A stretch of DNA of 64,000 bases from Anas platyrhynchos (taxonomy: Eukaryota > Chordata > Aves > Anseriformes > Anatidae). Each line of letters starts with the position of its first letter. Positions within the stretch are counted from its first letter, which is position 1. Location of the stretch: positions 28,305,001 through 28,369,000 of the forward strand of contig NC_092591.1 in the NCBI RefSeq assembly GCF_047663525.1. Reading direction: 5' to 3'. The position numbers and the translations under genes are program-made. Below, one piece after another: positions 23,371 through 36,321 of this stretch. The notes below the pieces were generated by a model that saw nothing but the letters and a program-made list of their open reading frames with translations, was not told the origin of the DNA and did no database searches.

Positions 23371-24429
23371 TCTCCTTTAGGGGCTGGGACTGCCCCTGCT
23401 GATGCTCACAGCTCGCAGCAGTTGCATGGGAGTTTGCAATAAGGTCCCCATGGCCAGTGACTTGGGGGCACCCTGCTCCCACCCCATCCAGACCATGTTG
23501 CCCACACCACGGGTGATGGACACCCTTGTGGGGAGGCGAGAGGTGAGTGCTGAGCAGGGCAGATGATTTGTTTTCTGGTTTAACCAAAACACTCTCCCAT
23601 AATCCTAACCCAAGAGGGGAGGCAATAGCACTTGGCAAACAAATTTACGCTAAGTGCACTTGGCTGGAAATGTTTATACACTCCGCTGCTGAAAAATACA
23701 CCCGGCGCGGCGATAGTGCGGCACGGCGCCAGCAGAGCAGGGGCGGCCGCAGTGGGGATGCTGCGATGAGGTTCCAGTCAGCATGGGCTTGGGGCACAGG
23801 GAAAGGTGGCAGTGCTGGAGCCACCAGAATGGCCTGGCAGGAGGCTTTCCCCTTGGGATGGTGAGTTAAAGGATGGTGGTGTGCCCCTGAAGCTTGGAAG
23901 TGAGTGGGGATGGTTTGGGGAGAGGTGGGGGGAACTTTGGGCACATGGCAGCAGTTGGAACCATGCGTTCCCAAAAGCCTCACTGCTGTGGTCTTCTAGT
24001 GGCTATGTAACCTCCAAGGGCTTGTTCATAGATAGGGTTGGAATCTCCAAGGAGCATCATGGGGCAAATAGGTATGGTGTGATCCCGCAGGATGGGGGGA
24101 AGCTCTTTTGTGGTTGGGCTCCAGCAAGAAGGAAAGGTCTGTGGACAGAAAAGCGAGGGCTTTGTGGAAGTGCCAGTGCTCCTGGAGCAGGAGACCTCAC
24201 AGCGTGCTTACCTCAGCTAATTGCTAATTACTAGGGGAGTAACCTCCCCCCCAAAACCATACATATAGCTTTTACAAAGAGCACACAGTGGGCTTACATA
24301 GCACGTGCGTATGCACACATGTATTTTTGGGCTGAGGGGGTAGAGCGTGCTAGGCTAAGTAGGTAGAGCCAAATGGCAGGTGACTCAAATGCCACCCCTA
24401 TTTCTGGCCCCACTGTGGTGATGCCACTT

Positions 24430-24570
24430 GGGGTGACTCACAGGGTCTCTCCATGTCCCCATCTCTTCATCAGCTGGAGATAACTCCTACTGGGATATAT
24501 TGGTCCTAGTGCGCTTCAGCATCTGGAAGATCCAAGGAGGAGTAATGCAAAGCACTTAGTGATATGGTGT
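24430..24570 (+). mobile_element. Possible MIR-like SINE fragment
   Basis: The segment 'tgactcacagggtctctcc', then 'atgtccccatctcttcatcagctggagataa' and, further on, 'gagtaatgcaaagcacttag' matches MIR landmarks in order: cacttaacctctctg, cctcatctgtaaaatggggataa, and ataatgcatgtaaagcgcttag. The divergence is high, so this could be coincidental. Confidence 0.45.
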
Positions 24571-24574
24571 AGTG

Positions 24575-24668
24575 GAGAATTTGTTAGTGTTAGGTCAGAG
24601 GTTGGACTAGGTGATCTTGGAGGTGTCTTCCAACCTAGATGATTCTGTGATTATGTGATTCTGTGAAA
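24575..24668 (+). mobile_element. CR1 LINE 3' terminus
   Basis: 'ttgttagtgttaggtcagaggttggactaggtgatcttggaggtgtcttccaacctagatgattctgtgattatgtgattctgtga' in this order is the classic end of avian CR1 elements, including the short terminal repeats of the 'attctgtg' type. Only about 95 bases are present, so the copy is severely 5'-truncated. Confidence 0.85.
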
Positions 24669-25317
24669 AGACAGGCATGATCCCGAACGCCTCCATACCT
24701 GCTGTGGGGCATGAGCCAGCTTCCCAGGAGAGGGCTGGGAAAGGTCTAAAGAAGTTTATGTTCCCTGTGTGTTTATGGAGGTGCAGGCTCTGGACAGGGT
24801 GGGCTTTGCTTGCCTTCAGCATTGAAGGTGCCAACCCCACCCCCAGCAGCCAGAGCGTGTGTGGCCAACACGTTCCCAGCCCTCCACGAAGGCAAAGGGT
24901 TAACGGAGCTCCCGAGGCAGGTGGGAGCGTGGGTCAGGCTGGGTGATATCGCAGACATGTTATTTGAAAAGCTAAGAAATTGTGGAATTCCTCACCTAAT
25001 CCAACTTCCCCACAGTTTAAAGAAAGCTGCAGTGCGAGATACGGCTACATCCAAGGGAGACCCCCCACGAGCCTTTCCCTGCGTGAGCCCCATGTGTATA
25101 TACACGCCATGAGCCACCTCCGGTCCCGCTGGGCTTCCAGCTGGGGCCAGTTTTGTCCTGGGAAAGCCCAGGAGATGCAGCGCTATGGGGAACCAAGTCC
25201 TCCTCTCCAGGGCACCAGTGCCCTGGCCATAAAATGCGCAGAGTTGTGTTCTGCCCAGCGGCTCTGAGAGCTGAGCAGCTGTTGGTGGTGAGTTCAATCA
25301 AAGCTGGTTTTAGCTGG

Positions 25318-25354
<37 letters not shown>
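25318..25354. repeat. Poly(A) run of 37
   Basis: An uninterrupted run of 37 A bases lies in intergenic DNA. It is the longest homopolymer in the window. No retroposed gene is recognisable immediately before it. Confidence 0.9.
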
Positions 25355-25356
<2 letters not shown>

Positions 25357-28300
25357 TTAAGGTTTTAATCTGGAAATTTTTACAAATGGAAAAAAAGGCA
25401 ATGACTGAGAACACTTCCAGAAAAGATATTTTTTTTTTCCACGACGTTTCCTATCAGTTCTTTGTAAAAACCTGTTGGATGAATCAGTTGGAAAAAGTGT
25501 TACTTGCCAAAGGCAGGTGTTGGCAAAGAGGCTGGTCTTTTCTCAGGCATTGCTGCTGGGCTGCTGTTTGTCCTCCCTTGACCGTGGTGCCCCTTGTCCA
25601 TCCTGAGCCATCCTGGGAGCCTCGGGGGGGCACATGAAGAAGATAAATGCGTTTTCTGCTGGGGGCCAGGCTGCCTGCTAGCTGATGCTTGCTGGAGGGC
25701 AGTGGGATCACGGTGCACTTCACCAGCTCTTGGATGTTCTCAGCTCCATGTAACACAATCAGCAGCTCGCTGTTACTGCCTCGTTAGAGGAATAAGCACA
25801 ATAAAGGATGAGAAACTCGGTCAGTTTCCCTGATAGGGACGAAGGGATGAGCTCACTCTGGGAGTGGCTGGAGGGTTCCCAAGTATTTCGCACCCTACAG
25901 AGACGTTGGCACACCTGAGGCAGGGAGCCCTCAGCCCATCCTCTTGCAGACGTGTCCCTCCAGGGCTGGGACATGCTGCGGACTTCCAAGATAGAGGCTG
26001 CAGGGCTAAATGTTGCTTAACCCCACAAGAACCCCCCTTGATGCTTCAGCCTGCAAGAGCTGAAGGTGGTTTACCCGTCTGTAGGAGGTTCATCCACCTC
26101 CAGGGGGTTCACCCACCCCTGTGACATTGTGTGCTGTGCATGTCCCCACACCCTGCCTGGTCCCTCTGCCTTTGTTTGAGCTGAATGTGATGAGGGGCGT
26201 GCTGAAGGGCGTCCTGTTTGCACTGTTTATCCGCCAACTCTCAAGCTTTTCCTTCCAGCCCTGCCTTCAGCCCCACCTGACAGTTGCCAAAATTAGGGTT
26301 GGGAGCCATAAAGAGCAGGATGGAGGAAGCAAGTCCTCAGACCTCTTGTGTTAGCCAGAAAATAGTCACAACACTTACACAAACATTTGGTGAGACAGTA
26401 TGAAAACCAATGGCAATAATGTCCCTGATTCTCACAGGCCCCAGTTTAGGGCATCCCTAGCTATGGGAGGTAGCTGTGGTGAGCACCGTGAATACCTGAA
26501 CATGATCAGAGATTAACAAGTGTAATTACAGGCATGGCAATTGCATCCCTGTTGCAAATCTTCCTCTCTCTTTATTTTTTCCAGGTGGGTTTCGTGCTGA
26601 GCCATCCAAGTCCATCAGGTAGATCTTCAAGAAGGAGAAAATTTTTTATTTTTTTGGCCCAGAATTGAATTGCTTAGATTTTTTTTTTCCTTCTGCATTA
26701 AAGGCAACCATTTCAAATATGTACAGATCACACGGGTGTTTTTTAGTCAAAACAAGCACTGTAACCACAAGAGGTGCCAGACTGGAACAACCTCTTCTGA
26801 ACTAATCTAATCCAAAGGAAAGAAAGAAAAAAAAATAAAAAAAAAAAAAGATGTTTTCCAGAGATAGATCGAATTCCATTGTCTCTGTGTATGATATAAG
26901 GAGAGAGAAAAATCTAGCAATGAATAGCATGCATCCCCTAAAAGTCCCTTTTAGGGGAATTAACTTACAACCCTGAGTTTCATCATTAGAGGAAGATTTG
27001 CCTGAGTCACCGGGGTATTTTAAGAGCTCCCATCCCAATTCCCGCTGAGCCCCCACCCCAGGTCCTGCCCCAAACCAGAGCCCTGCTGGGGAGGGCAGTA
27101 TTCCCAGGGGATCCCCTGCACACCTCAATGCCACTGGGGGCACAAACCCCACTCTGGTGTACGATGCCTGGTTTACAGCCACTTTCTCCCACCTGCCACC
27201 ACCCTCACCGTTCCCAGAGACCCACATGAAAGCAGCAACAGCACCATCGGGGTGTACAAAGTAGGAGATGACTCACTTGAAGCCTTTGCTCCCACCTTCA
27301 GGATGCTCTTCCATACCCAGATAGGAGTGATCTCCTGGGGAAGGGGGGTGGAATATGTCAGATGGATTTTATTTTTATTTTTTCTCAAAAGCTTTCGTTT
27401 AATCTAAACAACTGGCTTGGGATATTGGTGCTTGGCTTTTAAATGAAGTAATTTTAAAATTAAAGTTGTCTGGGTGTGATTCTGGTCTCAGGAGGGAAAA
27501 CAGAGAAAAGGTGAAACCTTGAGCATCAGTGATTGGTATGATGTGGATGAAGACACCGCAGCAGGTTGTGGCAGGGAAGCAGTTTCCACCAACTTAGCAG
27601 GGTTTAGGTGGTGGTTCCTGCCCTTATAAAACTACCTGCAAGGCACAAGAACATTTCTAGTTCCCAAGTGCAGCAGGAGGACCATGCAGGCTGCAGCATC
27701 CCTGCACCCCAAACCTGGCCATCCCTGGGAAGGGGGGCAGGAGGTGGGAATTCTGGACAAGAAAAAACAAGTGTTGTCATCTCCATGCAAGAGAGAGCTC
27801 AAAGACACCCAAAAAGATACCTGCCTTTGGCTTTATCACAAGCACAGGCTGTGGGGAAGCGGCCTCCCAGCCGCAGCCTTGTTTTTCAGTAGGAGCTGCT
27901 GCCCCCAAAACCACTTCCCCCATGTTGCTTCTGCGCTCTGCAACCACCCTGCTGCAGTTTGCAACTTTGCCAGGGCAGAGATTGAGGCGTGCAAGCCCAG
28001 ATCACGGCAGAGAGGGGAAGGAGGGCTCTGCAATGGAGGCACAGGAGCCAGAGCCAGAGCTGCTGTACTGAGAGGGCTCCCTCACGACATCTGTCAGTGC
28101 GTGGTGTGAACCCTGGTGTCCACATCTCCCCCAGGCTGCCCAAGGGAGAGAGAGGAGCCATCAGGTGAATGGTTTGTGAGGCAGGTTTTTTACACAGCAG
28201 AGGGGGGGGTGTCACCCCAGAGCACCCACTGCCACAGAGGTGGAAGTCTTCTCCTGGACCTGCCCCAGTCATCGCACCTGGCCCTCGGGTGTTCTTCATA

Positions 28301-28363
28301 CAGCCAGTTTGCAGAAGGTGTCAGCATGTGCAGAGGACAGTACAGGCTAAAACTGATGGAAGC

Positions 28364-28403
28364 TTTAGAGAGCTGCTCATATCCAAATGAGCAGCTCTCT
28401 AAA
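28364..28403. repeat. Perfect 17-bp inverted repeat with 6-base loop
   Basis: The left arm 28364–28380 (tttagagagctgctcat) and right arm 28387–28403 (atgagcagctctctaaa) are exact reverse complements around the loop atccaa. Pairing stops outside these bounds. The stem is too short for a microRNA precursor and no U run follows. It may be a palindromic remnant of a mobile element or a cruciform-forming site. Confidence 0.9.
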
Positions 28404-31400
28404 TCCATGACTAAATCTCAAATCCTGACTTGCTGGCATCTTGCTTGCTGCTTTGGAGACACCCATAACAAATAGCCCAAATAAGTCCCTGCCTGAACCC
28501 TTTTGCACCAATTTCTTTTTTCCCAGACTCTCTGAAGGTCTGCCAGGCTGCAGGCAAGACAGCCCCATGCTTTGGAGGAGTCACCCTCAGCACAGGCGGG
28601 CTGCTGCTCCCCACAGCTCTTGATGCAAGCGGTGCAAACCTGTGTCGACAGCCAAACCGCCCCACCGGGTAGGTGCCTCTCACCCCATAGAAGCAATCCT
28701 GCCCAAGTGGGACTAATATCACCTTCCAGCTCCTGTAACACATGTGACTGTGCATCACAAGAACCCTTCCCATGCCCACCACTTTGGTTTTGACCAAGTC
28801 TCTCTGAACCTTTTTTTTTTTTTTTTCTGGATAAGTGCAGCGAGCTTCTTTGCTCCCCGTAGAAAGGCAGGTTTCAGGCAGGTCAGGTCATTCCCTCTGC
28901 TCCTTCCTGCTCCTTCCTTGAGCTCCCTTTCATCCTTGATGTGCTTAGCGTTGAAAATGTGGCCCATTGTCTTTTATCAGGCTTTGCAAGGGGTGTTAAT
29001 CCACCCGAGGCAGGAAGATGCCCTACAGACCCGGGGGGGGGGGGAGATCCCCCAAACGCCCCGCGCTCCGCTCTCCCCGCGGAGCCTCACTCCGCGGGCG
29101 GTTCCGTGGCATATTTATCTAATCCCCAGCAGGATCCCCTCGTGGGCTTGCCCTAACTCAATCCCACAGACACCTGGCTTCGTTACACAGCTCTCTAGCT
29201 CCCGGTCGGTACAGCGACAAGTTTCCAAATTGCTCATTTGTGCTTGAGGAGCCTTTGTTTAAAAACCTGGGGGATCCATGCAGTTAGGAGAGGACTGGGC
29301 ACAAGCCTTTGCCTATGTGCATTTGGGTAACTCATTATAATTCTATTATTGTACATGAGCGGAGAGGTCCCCCCACCACTGAGGCACTTCATGGAGAATA
29401 GCTTAGACCCTTTTCCTAAGACGAGAGACTGTTACAGATCCAGCCAGCTCTTAAGTCTTTAAAATCTCTCGAGTCAGACAAATTGGCTACACGTTGCTCT
29501 GTTTGGCCTAAATTCAAACGAAGCTCTGCCTTAAGACACTGGTGGGCAGTTGTAAAAGCCCAAACACGGACCTGAATTAATGGAGAAGATTTCACCTGAT
29601 GCCTTGGGGGATGCTCACCCCTGTACCTGAGGTCTCTAGGAATGTTCATGGCAGATCTGTGCCCCAACCTCCCACAGCTGAGCATCACCAGCCCAGACCC
29701 AGGGACAACCTTTGTTTCAGCTCCTATTGCTCAGGTCTGGGGTTTATGTATTTTCCTGGTGCTTCCCAAGCTGTCCCAGTCTGAAACTCTGAGCACTCCC
29801 TCTGCTGGCTAAAATATCATTTCATAATCACTCACTAGGGCTCATTTGCACTGGAAAGACATAGGAGGAGAGCAAACCCTCCCCAGTGCAGGTGCGTCTT
29901 AGGGGACATGCTGCAACGGGGACACCAGTGCCACTGTCCCTGCTGGTGGGGCAGGACAGCACCAGCAAAAGGTCCAACCTAGACCCGGCCTGAACTGAAG
30001 CTCCCTGACATGATTTCCAAATACAAAGTGTATAACCCCAAATATCTGCACGACAGAGAACCAAACAGCACAATGCTTGCAGGATGGGTGCTGGTGGTCA
30101 CCTTCCCTTCTTCATCCTTTCAAGGTCCCAGGATTTGGGCACCTTGTGAGCAGTAGTATGGTGGAGGGAAATGGCCCAGCTTTATTTGACATGTTAATAT
30201 TCATATTCAATATATACATCTATGCTCTGGAAGTCCTTCGGTGCCAGGGTGAGGTGGAAACACCCAGGGTTTTATTCGGGGCTGCTGTTATTGTGGACCT
30301 AGGCTTAGGTATGCACAAAAGGGGATACCTGGCTCAGAACCACATGCCTATCCAACCCCAAACACTCCATAGATATGTGCAGCATCCAAGGAAATACCAG
30401 GCAGGAAAAAATTCCCCAGAGCATGTGATTTCTTGCACCGCAGGGTGGACAGTGAGCCAGCAGTTAGGGTGCTGGGAAGTGCACACTGGAAAATGTGCAG
30501 CAGGGAGCACCTTGGCATGAGGGACATCCTCGCTTGGTGTTTCACCAAAATATGGGTTTATGCTGGAGCAGAGCTGATGGATTTTGTTTATAAACCTGAA
30601 CTTCCTCTCTAGTGAAGAAAAAAACAACTTTACATAGAGACCAGAGCAAGAGCAGCAGCAACCCAACTCATCAGGACTCAAGGTGCCTGCAAGGGCTAGT
30701 AGACCACGGTGCCATCAGCCAGGCCACATCGGGGCCAGCATCCCCACCAGGAGCAGCCCATGGGGTGATGACCTTGATGCAACTTCTTGCTTCAACATCA
30801 CATACTGAGCCCCAGCAGGTTTTTCTCCAACACCTTGCATCGTCTGTATTTATTCTTTCACCCCATAATTTGTGGGTGTCCCTGGTGCCCGTGGCTGCTT
30901 GCCGTGTCCCAGGCAGGGATGCAGGCTCCAGATGCGGGCTGCCCTGTGCTTCATCCCCTGGCAGCCTCGGGGACTGCAGGAGGAGGGAAAACCATGGCAG
31001 GGATCCTGCTTTAACAGATTCCCAGCATTTTTGTGGTGCCCTATTTTGGTGACAAAGCCACGGGTAATTGCTGCTCTCTGGACAGATATGTGAAACCTCA
31101 GGATCTTTTCCAGGTCGTGAGGACTGTGAAGTCCAAGAGGACAGATGAATTCCTCGGGAAAGGCTCCAGAGACCAAAGTCGCTTTACAGAGAAATTGGGA
31201 TACAAATAGCCTTTTTGGAGATGAAGAAGGTGCAGTGATGCAAGGTTAGCCAGGGCCAATGTAAATGTCTTGAAAGTTGCTCCCAGTCCTCCGTTCTTAA
31301 ATGGGATGCACAGCCAGAGCAACGACCCCGAGCATCTCTGCACAGGGTGAGGATTAAGGGGAAGCATCTCAAGAATGATATCAGGAGGGTCTGCAGTTAA

Positions 31401-34400
31401 AACCATGAGGAAAAATTGGGCATGACATCAGCACTCAGTGTCACTCGGTGTCCCCGTGGTGAGGTCAGGGATCTCACAGAAGCAGAGGAGATTTTGGAGA
31501 AGTGCTTCCCGCTTATTTCTCATTTTTCTTTTTGAGTCTGAATTTTTTTATTTCAAGGCAAAGGTTCAGCATTTGGAAAAGCATGCCCACTCTTAGCTTG
31601 CAGACATTTAAAAAGTGACCAAAAAAAGCAATTTGACTGCAGTTTTCACAACACAGGTGATTTTATTAGGAGTGGGTCAACCCCTGAGCTGCTTCACTGT
31701 GATTTAACTCACCACTGAAATTAGCAGAAGCCCAGGAGCCAAGAGAGCATTTATCAGAGATAATTTTTAAAAATCTCACCCAACAATCAATGCCAAGTAG
31801 GAAAAGCTGTAAGGTTGGGTGTGCAAATCCTGCCTGCAGGCACATCTGCAACCTCCAAAACGGATGAGCTTTCCGATTAGTGGAAAAAAGGGCAAAAAGG
31901 GTAGAAATTTTTCCATTGAAACTTCCACAGAATGGTTTATCGTCAACATGGGGCGGGTGGTGTCATTTATATTTGATTTTCCGTTTTCTGATTAGAAAAG
32001 AGGAAGCCGTGCTGTTTTCCGACAAAAAGTTACATTTCAGAAGTTGGCAGTTCTGTAAAATAGCCTCCCCCCAAAAAAGAAATCCACCATTAAAAGGCCA
32101 AACGACAACAACCTGGAAATCAAAAGCCAAATTTGTTTCCGTTACCCATTTTCTTCCAAAATGGGAAAACATTTCATGGGAAATTTTAGTGAGAGCAACC
32201 AGGCACATCCTGGAAATCCTGGCATTTGCCACACATAAAAATAAGTTAAATAAAGTCATATTTTGGCCTGTTTTTTCAGGCAAAGAAAGGAGCTCAGGGG
32301 AGCCCTGTCCACCTCACTGAAGCTGGCTAGGGATGGAGGGAAAGGATTAAGGCCCAGATCATTTCCTTGTGCGCTCCTATGGGCTTGCTTAGCTTCCCGT
32401 TATTGTCCCGGGTCTGCTCCCACCCGTGCTGCCCAAGGGGTTTGGGGGGGGACGTGGGACCCAGCCTGGCATCGGGCTCGGAAAATACTGGCTGCCTTCC
32501 TTAGGAATCATTCACTCAGAGACAATGAGCTGGCAGCGGCTTTCCAGATCAATTTATAGCTGACCTAAAGCTTTCTTCCTGCGGGGGGTGAAAGGAGAAG
32601 GAGAGGTGTTTTTCTTTGGCCAGAATGGGTGTCTTTGGTGAGGTCAAACTAAATCGGAGAGAATTTAGGTATAATCTAGCTATTTCTTACACTAAATGAA
32701 TTTGTGAGTTTGCAGGGTGATAAAGAATGTTCTTCTATCCCGGAAAAGGAAATAATACAGCCAGATTAGCTCCGGGAAAGTGGCAGCCTTGCTTTCCTCT
32801 CCAGATAAGCTGGAGCAGCGCAGCCCAGCCTGCCACCCAAAGGATGCTGCCAGCCACCCGGGCACTGCCCCCAGCCACCATACACCCACACTCTGCCCGG
32901 ATCCATTCCCATTTCCACAGAAATCGCTCCCCTTTCCTTGAAACCAGAGCCCAAGTCAGGAAGGGTTCAGGAAAAGGGGGCAACTCCAGGCCTTTCTTTT
33001 CTGGGCAGCGTTAACAACACCGCAGCCCAAAGAATTTGTCTTGCAATCCCCTCTGCGGCTCAGCTTTCAATTCTCTATTCAACCAGCATGAATGAAGCGA
33101 AGCCTTTATTTGCATTCTCTTCAAATTGCCCTCCACCACTAGCATGAGACCTCTGGAAGTTTGTTGCAAGGAGCAGAGGAGCCAAGATATTTTAGCCGGG
33201 CATGATGCCCCACCGCTAACGCAAAATAAAAAAATAAATAAAAAAAATAAATCACTTCAAAGCAACTGCTGAGTCAGAATAAACGGGGCTTGGATGTGTT
33301 CGCTTCCCAAAGATCACAATGCAAAGCCCCGGCGGGAGGAGCAGGGAGGGAGGTCAATGGAAGCGGCATTCCCTGTCCCTGAGTCACTTCTCCTTCAGGA
33401 ATTCAGATCTGGCATCTCCCCAGCATGTCTGTGAGCAGGGAATTGCCTCCTTCCTAGCAGAGAGGGGCTTTATAAAGAAATCCTGCAGAGAGGGGCACCC
33501 CACACTGCTGCCCATCCTCAGTTTTGGGGGTGAAGGGCTCTCGGCAGCCCAAGCCAGCCGACAGCATCATGTTTTCAAGCTGTGTGCTCCGGTGTAGGAT
33601 GTCACCTAGGGTTGCCTTCAGGCTTCCTTCCCCGGTGTGGCAGAAAAATAGGGGAAAAAACACCTTTGTTCTCCTTTGGCCTTCACCTCTCTGCCACTCT
33701 TAAAAAGCAAAGACCTGGCCCTGTCCAAGACCTTTATGTTATTTTCAGTTCTTGAAAGCAAGCTGTGCTAAGAAAGATTTTTTATTTGTGATCTTCTCTG
33801 GTTTTTAAATCAGTGCAGTATTTCTCCTGCGCCTCCCACCATACATCACACGCAGGACAGCTCTTGCTTTGGGGATGAAGGGAGCAAGGGACCTGCTGTC
33901 TCCTCCTCCCAGGATGCACAAAGGTTGGGGAACAGTGGGGAAGGGCCACTGGCTGCCATCACAGAGGGATCAGCAGGTGGGCACTCAGTGTGTCCAACCC
34001 CAATCCCACCCAACACCCGAACCCGCTGAGAAAACATCAGGCAGCGTCTTTCAGCTGGTCCTACCCCATCTTCATATTTCGAAACAATTCCCACTCTACA
34101 TTTGCTCAAACCTCCAGCAATTTTTCAGTGGAAGGAGAAGAGTCCACCCCAGGGTAGCCCAGAGCCTGGTGGTTTAGTGCATGGTCTTGGGCAATCGGGC
34201 ATGGAGGATGAAATCCCCGCAATGATGCCAGCAGAGAGGGCACCTGCACCTCCCACGGTCCGGCTTGGTGCCCAAACCACCCTTCCTCCCGTCTAATCCA
34301 GCCTTGCTAAAACTGGTCCAGTCCTGCGGGAAGTGCTGATGTTGATGAATCAACATTTTCCAGTGAAAAACGTGGCATTTGCAGTTTCCCAACCAGTCCT

Positions 34401-36129
34401 AATTGAGAGCCTTCAGAAAAAAAGCAAACAAACAAGCAAGCAAACCAAACAATGGCAGAGGGCAGGGAATGAGCTGTGCATCTCCAACCAGCTGTGCTTG
34501 ATGGAGCATCACTACTGGGGCCCCTGCGGCAGCATCCAAAGCTCATCCTTTTGCAATTTCTTTCTAGGGGAAGATATTTTTGGCTTAGCAGAACCATTTG
34601 GTAAAAAGGGTGCTTCAAGTTTCCTGCACCTGTTTTGTTTTGTTTTGTTTTGTTATTTGTTTTTTTCAAGTGTGTAGAGCATAGGTTCGCGCTACAGTCA
34701 GGGTCCCCACTACCTATTTTAGATGTGTCTCAAATTATCAGCAGTTTGTAGAGGCAAACATTTCACTAAAATGGATAAGTTGTGGTGATTCTTGGCAGGT
34801 TTTCTGGCTGTATGTAGCTAGTGTAGGTTTCTGAGCTTCCAAGCACTGTGTCTGCAGGCAGTTGGAGGCCCCAGGCTCTGGGGTCTGAGCCTCCTGCATA
34901 GACAGCTACCATCTGAAATGTAAAGTGTTGGTAGAAAGGAAGTCTCTCTTTTTGTCTTGTCCAGCCAAGTATTTGTGCTAGCAAGTCTCAGCCTCATTGT
35001 AGAAGAACCTATCTGCTTACCCGTCTTCTACAGACCCTGGCTGCTGAGTCAAAAATCTTGGTCCTAGGTGATGCGGAACAAGTCCAGGTGGCTTCACCAA
35101 GCCTTGGGTTTTCAGCTGTGGTGGGGAGCAATGCCTCATGAGGAAGATCTTGGATCTGCTTCTCTTGGATGTGCTTTCCCCTCACACCGTGCAAATGGAA
35201 CCAGCCACAGCTCCTCTTCCCTGACTATGGGCTCAAGGTGACTTCTCACTGGGATGGATGTGCAAAAATTTGGGATTGTGGGTGCAAAAACAGGAGAGAA
35301 AGGCACTGGCCCAGCAGCATGTGTTAGCATCTCAATAATGCTGTTACTCTGACTGCCTGGAGGTGCTTTGGTTCTGGCAAATTTCAGGGCTGCTGCAAAT
35401 ATCTTATTAAATGAGAAATGAAAATCGTGGTGTGAAGCGATTGTTGGCAGCAAGGGAGAGCAGAAGGCAGTCAGGAAGGGCAAGCATCTGGTCCAGGACC
35501 GGTACACTCAAAGCACAGCCCCGAGCATCAACAGTGATGGATGCTGCGCTGGCGGCAGACAGCTCAGGGAAACTCTTCTTGGCTAAAATCTGTTTTCTGC
35601 ATCTGATTTGTCAAATACTTATGAATAACAAGCACGTCCCACAGTAAAAATTCTGCCTGCGCCTCTGACAAACAGCATGGAGAATGGGACACACTTTCTA
35701 AATTGGTTGTGGCACTTGGCCATGATTTTTCTGGGTACAGTTAATAGGTGACTTAATTCTTTACTTAATCGGGACTGTTTCCGTTACACAGCTGAGGAAG
35801 TTCAGTCTCCCGGCTGCCTCTCTATATTTGGACTCTGAACTGCAGGAAGCTGACCAGTGTGATGTTTCCATGCAAATTACCCAGTAATGTTTCCCTAGAA
35901 AGAAAAGTCTTATTCAAGGCTTTCTGCCCCTTCCTCTTTGTCCGCCCATGCACTGAGGGTGCTCTGTGTACCCCCCTTGGCTGCGTAGCCCCCTTGCCTC
36001 CCTCCCAGCCCCTTCATCTGGGTGGCAGAAGCCGAGTGTTAAGTGATGGGTGGCTCTGGGACTTTTTAAAACTGCCTTTTCCAAGCACAGACCACCAGCC
36101 TGAAAGTAAATGGTTGGGCCCCTCCCCAG

Positions 36130-36250
36130 GACATGGACATGTGAACCATTGACACAGGAATCGTGGACACACAAACCACGGATGCACGAACCACGGGCAC
36201 ACCGACTATGGACACACAGCGCAGCCCATGGACACACAAACTGACACAAC
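36130..36250. repeat. 15-bp tandem repeat abutting the INS poly(A) site
   Basis: There are about seven imperfect copies of a 15-base unit, consensus near 'rraaccayggacacac'. Copies run from about 36130, with one longer 20-base unit near 36213–36232. The repeat ends a few bases from the predicted INS cleavage site. On the INS strand the unit reads as 'gtgtgtccatggtt'-like sequence, so it is GT-rich and could act as the downstream element for polyadenylation. Confidence 0.85.
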
Positions 36251-36262
36251 AGATCCACAAGG

Positions 36263-36268
36263 TTTATT
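36263..36268 (-). terminator. INS: INS poly(A) signal
   Basis: AATAAA lies on the minus strand 54 bases after the INS stop codon. Such a short 3' UTR is typical of insulin genes. GT-rich sequence (gttgtgtcagtttgtgtgtc) follows at the proper distance. Confidence 0.85.
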
Positions 36269-36321
36269 CAGTTGCTTTGAAGGTGCAATAGTGTAAGTGC
36301 ATGTCTCTGCCAGCCTCTCAG

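Larger units (their letters stand above)
17621..36129. other. IGF2–INS intergenic region, no gene recognised
   Basis: These 18.5 kb lie between the IGF2 promoter and the INS 3' end. I find no conserved coding exon, tRNA or rRNA. They contain a 13-base G run (17922–17934), T/A homopolymers (22935–22954; 25318–25354), short ancient SINE/CR1 scraps (23.28–24.67 kb), a perfect inverted repeat (28364–28403), a 12-base G run (29033–29044), an odd block of repeated ttttcc/ggaaaa words (31.87–32.28 kb) and TTTTG repeats (about 34632–34656). Unique, moderately AT-rich stretches at about 19.7–20.14 kb and 29.05–29.40 kb could be regulatory. Confidence 0.6.

Noticed and set aside
28364-28403. MicroRNA precursor at the inverted repeat
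   Set aside because: The stem is 17 bp and perfect with a 6-base loop; microRNA hairpins have longer, imperfect stems.
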